Shown one piece after another: positions 57,245 to 64,000 of a DNA stretch of 64,000 bases. Position numbers and translations under genes: made by a program. This DNA is from Inia geoffrensis (Eukaryota > Chordata > Mammalia > Artiodactyla > Iniidae). How positions within the stretch are numbered: position 1 is the first letter of the stretch; the number at the start of each line of letters is the position of its first letter. The stretch is from NCBI GenBank assembly GCA_036417435.1, contig CM070913.1, forward strand, positions 22,598,680 to 22,662,679, written 5' to 3'. Below the pieces are notes generated by a model, which worked only from the letters and a program-made list of their open reading frames with translations, was not told the DNA's origin and did no database searches.

Positions 57245-57770
57245 CTGTATGCAGTATTGCTGCACTAACAAACTACCCCAAACACAGAAGCTTAATACAA
57301 GTTGTGTTTTTACTACACCTCAGGGATTCTATAGTTCCAGAATTCAGGCAGAGGCTCATCTGGATGATTCTTTTTCTCCCCCTGGCATTTTTAAGGTCCA
57401 TAAGTCAACCTCTGCTGGTAGAAGGGCTGGTCTGGAGAAACCAGGACCACCTGACTCACATGTCTTGTGCCTTGGTGGGGATGACTGGGAAGTAAGGCTC
57501 TGGTGACTGAAATCCTTTCACGTAGCGTCTGAGCACAGTGACTGCAAGTTACTAGGACTTCTTGCGTGGACACTGGCTTTCCCTGGAATAAATGTCCCAA
57601 GAAAGCCAGGTGGAAGTTGCGTGGCCTTTAATGACCTAACCTGGAAAGCCACAATTACCATTTCCATCACAATCCGTTGGTCATACTGGTCACAGAGGCC
57701 CACCCAGATTCCAGGGCAGGCTTCAGAGACCTTACCTCTTGATAGGATGAGAATCGAATAATGTGTAGCC
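57245..57770 (-). mobile_element. LTR-like repeat, reversed (MaLR-like)
   Basis: TGCTGCACTAACAAACTACC and CAGAAGCTTAATACAAGTTG open it in the manner of reversed MaLR ends (..CTGCTGTAACAAACTACCACA..). The middle part is poorly matched, so the class call is tentative and the right limit is a guess. Confidence 0.4.
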
Positions 57771-57815
57771 ATTAAACAACAACCACATTCTACCTTCCCA
57801 TCACTCTCTCTCTCT

Positions 57816-57940
57816 CTTTTTTTTACATTTTTTGGCCATGCCTCACGATATGTGGGATCTTAGTTCCCTGACTAGGGATCGAACCTGCAACCCCTGCATT
57901 GGAAGCACCGAGTCTTAGTCACTCGATGGCCAGGGAAGTC
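57816..57940 (-). mobile_element. Short CHR-type SINE
   Basis: T-run, then TTTTTTGGCCATGCCTCACG, TGTGGGATCTTAGTTCCCTG, ACTAGGGATCGAACCTGCAA, GAAGCACCGAGTCTTAGTCA and GGCCAGGGAAGTCCC. The candidate TSD is weak (CATCACTCTCTC left, CACATCTCTC right) and lies in a (CT)n patch. Confidence 0.88.
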
Positions 57941-57944
57941 CCCA

Positions 57945-60353
57945 CATCTCTCGGGTAGAAAAGGAAATGAGGAAAATCTCTACTTTTTTCCAGTCTCTAC
58001 TCTAGTACTCCCAGGGCTCAGACAGAGATGCCGTGTGTGAGATATCCCCCTGAGAAGAACTCCTAGCTGCTTATTTGCATTTTTTATAGCTGAAACTGTA
58101 CCCGTGAAGATAAAAGTCTGAGCCCTTGTGGAGGGTCCGGTTTCAGGCCAGGAACCTCTTAGGAAGCCCAAATGGAAACAAAAAGGGGTGAACAGGATCT
58201 CTTCACAAGTCAGCAAGCTCCCAGATATTTATTGTCTTAGCTTGTCATCTTCATGATTCAGGAATTAGTTAGCATCCCCCCAGGGACTCTTTCATTCAGT
58301 ATCTCTTCAAAGCAGCCATGAGCAAAGCTCTCACCTGGTCTATTTACTGTCTTCTGGGGATCCAATGACAGGCTGAATATCCAGAAAAGCAAAGCTTCTG
58401 GAAGAAGTGGAGGCCACATCACCAACCTGTGCCCTTCAGAGCACACGTCTCTTAAAACCTCAGCTCTACAAACAAAGTGCATGGGAGGAGGGGACTGGAC
58501 TTCCTGTTGGCCTCCTTTGGCACTTCTATGTGTTGTTCTAATCTCTCTCTCTACTTGGATCTTGCTCTGGTGGTCCCCAGATTGTCCAGATAACCTGGAA
58601 GGGTGCCTCTAGCTACAGAAACCTAAAGCTAATGAGGCCCATTAGATTCAGAGCATCCTACCACTTACTTGATCCTCTAAGACAAGCACAATAAAAAGCC
58701 AGACCATACGCAATTGTTATTTAACCACAATATTATTATCTTGTGTATGTGTGTGTGCACATGTGTGTGCCTGTGAGTGAGTGAGAGAGAGAGAAAGGGA
58801 GAAAAAGAGAGCCTCTTACATCCCCATCTAGGGAGTAAGTTCCTCGAATATGGGAAGTGTATGATATTTACTTTTGCCTTTGCAAAAACCCATAGTAATA
58901 TATTCAGCCTATAGCAGGTAATGCGTTCGGTATATTGCAGGTACTCACCAAACGTCTGTAGGAAGATGAAGGGGAGAGAAGAGAGATTAATCAAGCCAAG
59001 TCTACTTTTTTCATTGCTTTCAGGATTCCCAGTTGGATCTTGAATGTATGCTCAAGTATGTGGTGGAGTGCGGAACAGGAGTAGAGAAGGGGGGAGGTGT
59101 CATGGTCAAAGCTGGAGCCCTTGAACTAGAACAAGACTGGTGGTTTGGTGGGTGAGTAGGTAGGTGGCCAGGTCACCTGGGTTAGCTTTGGACATAAGTG
59201 GTAGAGACAGAAAGGGGAACTAGACTGATGGCCCATCTCAAGCATGAAGAAATTTTATCAGGTGCTCAAGTTCAAGTGCTCTTTGAAGAGATGCAGTGAC
59301 AGGCAGAGTCCATCTTGGGTTTCTCATGAAGGAAAATGCTGGCTTCTGTACATTATTCAAAGCCCATTGCCTATGTGTCCTGCACAGGCCCATATCAGCC
59401 GCCCGCAAGATATCTTCTCCTCCCTCACCTCCCTGCAACCTGCCAGCGAGCCCTCAGCTCCAAGCATTCTACTGGAACTGTCCTCCAAAGTGCGCTGGTA
59501 AACCTGGATTCCCAGGTGGGTGGAGTCTTCCTAGTTTTGATTCTTCTACCCGTCATCCTCCAGCAGTTCCCTATCTATACTTTCCTTGAAAAAAGTTACT
59601 TCACTATGTAAATTAGAGTGGCTTGTTATCAACTCAAAAGTCCATTAGTCCACGGGAGTTCCTGTTGCTCTGATGGAGACCTTGGAGGCTTGTAGTCAAA
59701 CAAGGAACCTCAGGATGCCACTGCTTTAGAAAAGCTTAGCGTCAAGGTGGCGGCCAAGCTGGATGGGGCGGTAGACTGAGTCGGGGAGATAGAAAGCTTG
59801 GGAGTTAATAAAAGCTGATATGGACACAAAAGGCATTTTGAAGAAGAATAGAAAGCTTTGAAGAAGAGCTGAAAACATTTGACTGACTAGATAAAGGAAA
59901 GGAGTCTGAGATGGTTTCTAAGATTTTGAGCGGTGTGATTGTGATGTTACAGCTGACAGAAACTGAGAAGTCTGAAAGGGGACTTGGTTTGGGGAAAAGA
60001 CCAGAGTTTGGTTTCCGACTTGCTAAGCTGGAGATGTTCTCATTAAGAGCTATGACATTGTGGACTAGGGTTCGTGGTCCGCATGAAACTTGCCCTCCCC
60101 TCCTTCTGTGCCCAAGGAGGAGCTGTGATATGGTCCACGTCGTAAGCAGACCCAGGCGTTTGGGGTAAAGGTGCCAGGGAGGAGTGGGCTGGTTAGTTCT
60201 TTCTCTTCTGCATGCAAGGACCATTTCCTCCTTGAATCGCCTCCAACTTAGAACTGTCTCTCATGCAGCTGGTGCGGTAAAGCGGGCATTGGAACTTTCC
60301 CTGCTATGGAGGCATTCCATTCCATCTTTAAACCCTTCTAACCTTTTTTTTTT
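57945..60353. other. Unassigned DNA with a (TG)n(GA)n tract
   Basis: A mixed TG/GA tract at about 58743-58808. 58815-58965 may be an L2 scrap. Frames to 139 codons (59805-60224 minus) show no known domain. No gene seen. Confidence 0.45.
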
Positions 60354-60369
60354 CTTGGGCCTTAAATTA

Positions 60370-60590
60370 TCTTTTTTTTTTTTTTTTTTTTTTTTTTGTG
60401 GTTTGCGGGCCTCTCACTGTTGTGGCCTCTCCCGCTGTGGAGCACAGGCTCCGGACGTGCAGGCTCAGCGGCCATGGCTCACGGGCCCAGCTGCTCCGCG
60501 GCATGTGGGATCTTCCCAGACGGGGGCACGAACCCGTGTCCCCTGCATTGGCAGGCGGACTCTCAACCACTTGCGCCACCAGGGAAGCCC
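60370..60590 (-). mobile_element. Short CHR-type SINE with perfect 15-bp TSD
   Basis: A 26-base T-run (60372-60397) leads into GTGGTTTGCGGGCCTCTCAC through CGCCACCAGGGAAGCCC. The TSD TTGGGCCTTAAATTA is exact (60355-60369 and 60591-60605). Long clean tail and exact TSD suggest a fairly recent copy, with a few C-to-T changes. Confidence 0.95.
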
Positions 60591-60605
60591 TTGGGCCTTA
60601 AATTA

Positions 60606-60850
60606 AATGGAAAAATTAATCTTTATATTTCATCTGTGGTCCCAGAGGTAGCAGACCAGGTAGATGTCTGAGTGCAAACTTCCAACGGGAAGTAATGCTC
60701 CTTTGCCTCGGGATATAGCAGGAGGGTGAGTCCACAATCTAGGAGGGGATGACAGCCAAGGAGTTGAACTTGGACTTTTTTTTTTTTTATGACTAATGTA
60801 TAACTTTGTTGGTGCTTAAGAGAGCAGAGCGGTGGGGAATATAAAATAGC
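60606..60850. other. Unassigned DNA with a T-run
   Basis: T-run at about 60777-60788; nothing else recognised. Confidence 0.4.
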
Positions 60851-61480
60851 AAGTTACTCATGTTTTAGAGGATAATCCAGAACATATTGTTGATGAAACT
60901 TGTGAAGGAAAATGTGTTGAAAGAAAAGACAAAGAAGCAGAAGTATCCTATTACAACCCAGCAATTCCGCTCCTACACAGTTACCAACAATAATGGGCAC
61001 ATCCATTCGCAAAAGACATCTACAAGAATGTTCATAATACATGAAAGCCAAAAATGGAAGCAACCCCAAAGCTGATCAACAATGAATGAATAAATGGATT
61101 GTGGTTTCTTCATTCAAGGGAATATTATACATCAGTGAGCATTAACAGACAATAACCATAACTGGCATGGCTGAATCTCACAAGCAAAATGCTGAGTAGA
61201 AGTGGCCAAATTCAAAGGCGGACATACGCTATGATTACATCTATATGAAGTTCAAAAAACAGGTAATGTTGTCTTTGCTTTTAGAAGTCAGGAGAGTAGT
61301 TACCTTCAAGAGGGGAGCACAAGTGTCTTCTGGGATTCTGGATTTTTTTTTTTTCTGATCTGGATGGTTTTTATACAGGTGTGTTCATTTAAAACAATTT
61401 TGGAGTGAACACTTATGACTTGCATCTGTATATATTTTATACTGTGATAACATGTGCAAAAAGAAAAAAATATCACAGGG
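60850..61480 (+). mobile_element. Old L1M 3' end
   Basis: TATTACAACCCAGCAATTCC, GCTCCTACACAGTTACCAAC, TACAAGAATGTTCATAATAC, GGAAGCAACCCCAAAGCTGA, GAATATTATACATCAGTGAG, ATGATTACATCTATATGAAG and CAGGAGAGTAGTTACCTTCA are the 3' end of an ancient L1M in forward order. Confidence 0.85.
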
Positions 61481-61675
61481 CATATCTTCGGGGAAAGCTC
61501 TCTTTTAGAAGTGAAGTACAGAAAGATAAATTAGAAAAGAAGTCATTATTAAAGTAGCAGAATTGCTTTATCCAATTCTACAGCTGTTAAGAGGAAGTCT
61601 TGAGAAATTGTAGGGAATTACATAAAAATGTTTAACTTGCTATGTCAAGACAAAGAAGTAATAATATCAAAAGTC
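61480..61675. other. Unassigned DNA
   Basis: AT-rich link between an L1 and an LTR-like element; nothing recognised. Confidence 0.4.
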
Positions 61676-61679
61676 AGGC

Positions 61680-62072
61680 AACAACCTGAAAGATATATTT
61701 ACAGCAATAAGGAACTGATTCACTCAATTATGGAGGCCAAGTTCAGCCCCAGGAGAACTGATGGAATATTCCAGTCTGAGTCTGAAGGTCCAAGAACCAG
61801 GAAGGCCGGTGGTGGTAAGTTCCAGTCTGAGCCCAAGTCCAAAGGCAGGAGAAGACTGATGTCCCAGCCCAAAGAATTCTTTCTTACTCAGCCTTTTATT
61901 CTGTTTGGGCCTTCAAGGGACTGGCTGAGGCTCACCCACACACTGGGGTGGTGGGGGGCAATCTGTTTTACTCTCTCTACTGATTTAGTCTCATCCAGAA
62001 GCACCCTCACAGACATACCCAGAGTAATGTCTAACCAAATACCTGGGCACTCCATGGCCCAGTCAAGCTGAC
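61680..62072 (+). mobile_element. Ancient mammalian LTR-like repeat
   Basis: GATTCACTCAATTATGGAGG, CCAAGAACCAGGAAGGCCGG, GGCAGGAGAAGACTGATGTC, TTCAAGGGACTGGCTGAGGC, AGAAGCACCCTCACAGACAT, TACCCAGAGTAATGTCTAAC and GGGCACTCCATGGCCCAGTC follow a common mammalian repeat whose usual start is GGGTTCTCCAGAGAAACAGA. I judge it an LTR, but the subfamily is not assigned. The 147-codon + frame (61628-62071) runs through it and is chance. Confidence 0.65.
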
Positions 62073-62329
62073 AACTATGACTAAATATAAATGAGCAAAG
62101 GGCATGGATGGAGGATATGAATGGTTGATAACGGCAGAAGCCATCACAAGTCCCACAAAATATACTCATATACACTATCATTTATGTTAGTTCATCACAA
62201 TTTAGAAGTTTTCATGTAATAACCAATGAAGTTTCTAGAGGAACATGTGAAAAACACTAAATGAAAACGAGCTTTAGGAAACTGAACTCACTTGGTCAAA
62301 GCTTTTACCTCTCTGTGTCATAACTCTAC

Positions 62330-62420
62330 TGGATTGCAAGGTGTTTAAGCCAAGGGCTGTGTCTTTTGCCTTTCTGCATCTCAGCACCTAATGCAATCCC
62401 TGAGCTCATGAATAAGCCCC
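62330..62420 (+). repeat. L2 LINE tail scrap
   Basis: GATTGCAAGGTGTTTAAGCC, AAGGGCTGTGTCTTTTGCCT and CAGCACCTAATGCAATCCCT fit the L2 tail (..AGGGCAGGGACTGTGTCT..CAGCACCTAG..). Confidence 0.5.
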
Positions 62421-64000
62421 TCATAACACAGTTACGTTGTAAGTTTGGTGGACTCGGTGTGTTATGGTCCAGTGGGTTCACCGTCATGCCAGGCTGCCCT
62501 AGAGGGGGGATGCACAGCTGTCACTGGAAATGGCTGCATTGATTCCTCTTGAAAAGTCAGAGATGACTTTTGACACATCAGTAAACTCACTGCTCATTGG
62601 CCCCTTCCTAACCAGGTCTTCTGATGTGCAAATTTGTCTTAGAGTCTACGGATGATCTAAATCTCATTAAAACTTAGATAGAAAATGTTATGCCTTTAAT
62701 TGAAAATCCCTAGTTTGTTTTAAGATTCAGAGTTCTTACAGATAAGACAGAATATATCATTTTCATAAAATAACAGGTAGATATTAATATCAATCATTTA
62801 AAACTATCGCTAGGAGGAATTTCAAGAGAAAAGAAATCACAGTGGTTTGTAGGGCATTGATATACATGACACACACCTATATTTTCTAGGTATCTATGCG
62901 TATCATTTGTGTGGTAATTACATTGTCTATTGCAACTAAGTGCCACAGGTATTTAGTTTGTGATACTTTTACACTTTTTCCTCTTGGGAGAACTAATTAC
63001 AAGCAATTTAATTAAGCTCTCTTACTCATTAGTGTTCTAGTAGCTTAGCAAGTTTGGGTTAGCTCAGCAGGTTACAAAGTTTTAATTTTTTCAGTTATCC
63101 TCCCATTAACTCATATACCATCAGTACTATGGTTGTTCTTTTATCCTTCTCTGCCTGGGGTACTGACAGAATTTAAAATATCATTAAAACTAAGAATTCA
63201 GGAAAGACTCTGTTAGTTGCCACCTGTCCTGATGAGGCTTGGATATCCATTTTGAATCTCTAGAATACAAGATTAAGGATGTCAATAATGTTCTCTTCAA
63301 TAAGACCAAACAAACAAAAACCATATTTTATTTTTGATTAGAGTTAGAGCAATAACATATGGTTTTCATTAGCTTTGTGAGAAACAGATTTCAGAGAAAA
63401 AAACCTGTTCTATAATTCATTAGAAGCTCAAACACTAAAGATATAAGTTTTGGCTAAGAGAGTACCAATAAGGAATATATTTAACACAGGGGCGAGGGGG
63501 AGAAACACAAATCAGGTCTTAAGCAAATATTTTTCTATTTATTCTTTCTGAGGACATTATATAGAGTCACAATTTATACTTTGATCTCAGGTATCATTAA
63601 TACAGACTGCCCAGAATTGAAAATATGAGCTTGTGAAATTCCAGCTTGTTAATAGTTAATGCAGTTTTTTGGTATTATTTTTTAACTGACTGACATTTTT
63701 TTCAGGTGTAAATGGTTAAGTAAACAAGGAGCAATTAGCTTCCTGATTTAAATAGTAAATAAGGAACAGTTCATGTTGTACCAAGCTGTTTTTCTCCAAC
63801 ACTCTGGCCATGAACCTTATGTTCTCTTATTAACTATGATGTTTACTAATAATTATTGGGCTGTACTTGGCCATATAGGAGGATGGAGGCCACGCCTTGT
63901 AATGCTGTGTTTACTTAAGGAAAAATGGTTATGAAAGGAAAGACACTTTGGGTTTATTTCTTTCTTTGTTTTCAATTCTACAAGCCTTGAAGTAACTTAG
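62420..64000. other. AT-rich, apparently repeat-poor DNA
   Basis: About 1.6 kb with no nameable repeat, SINE or ORF of note. 62552-62571 forms an 8-bp hairpin. Forkhead-type heptamers occur at 63720-63726, 63840-63846 and 63908-63914. It could be conserved non-coding DNA, which this window alone cannot show. Confidence 0.45.

Noticed and set aside
61628..62071. 147-codon ORF
   Set aside because: It runs through an ancient LTR-like repeat in sense; product is not a retroviral protein.
63871..63880. CArG (SRF) box CCATATAGGA
   Set aside because: It has five rather than six A/T positions between CC and GG.
1..64000. A prokaryote-style gene cluster or novel defence system
   Set aside because: Repeat content, gene density and composition are those of mammalian non-coding DNA; no operon-like run of ORFs exists.

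Overview
This is mammalian nuclear DNA, almost certainly from a cetacean (a hippopotamus is the main alternative). The evidence is ten tRNA-derived SINEs of the CHR-type group known from whales, dolphins and their close relatives. They show the GGCTTCCCTGGTGGC or GGAATTCCCTGGTGG head, and several have intact target-site duplications (TSDs). They sit among ordinary eutherian repeats (MIR, L2, hAT/MER5-type MITEs, MaLR/MLT1-type LTRs, old L1M) and L1 3' ends resembling younger cetartiodactyl L1. Element names come from remembered consensus sequences; no library search was run.

I see no functional protein-coding gene, tRNA, rRNA or recognised ncRNA gene. The longest ORFs (about 140-166 codons) lie inside or antisense to repeats or GC-rich sequence and match no protein I know. 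The one recognisable gene-derived sequence is a broken processed retrocopy of CDK2AP2 at about 3552-4415. The window therefore reads as intergenic or deep-intronic DNA.

Layout. 1-13 kb: mostly unassigned DNA with MIR, L2, the CDK2AP2 retrocopy, one MaLR LTR and one complete MER5-like MITE with a perfect 8-bp TSD. 13-20 kb: a reversed MaLR-like LTR and two reversed L2 copies. 20-32 kb: SINEs, a MIR carrying a 38-bp near-perfect palindrome, L1 3' ends holding (CA)n and (AT)n microsatellites, a second complete hAT MITE and L2. 32-45 kb: a long degraded L2, a 'lost bag' type hAT-like repeat, a duplicated ~235-bp segment seen twice about 1.7 kb apart (one copy split by a SINE), and an old L1 with two SINEs nested in it. 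45-57 kb: three MaLR LTRs in the same orientation, a GC-rich block with a ~171-bp imperfect tandem duplication, a candidate ERV solo LTR, and an L1 3' end with a strong G-quadruplex motif. 56.9-62.4 kb: a near-pristine CHR SINE on the + strand, two reversed SINEs, an old L1 3' end and an LTR-like element. 62.4-64 kb: AT-rich, apparently repeat-poor DNA with three forkhead-type heptamers near the end.

No undescribed biological system was found. The most useful leads are the unassigned duplicated unit at 36.9/38.6 kb, the sharp palindrome at 21.55 kb, the GC-rich tandem block at 50.2 kb, the fresh SINE at 56.9 kb, and the lopsided SINE orientation (9 of 10 on the minus strand).
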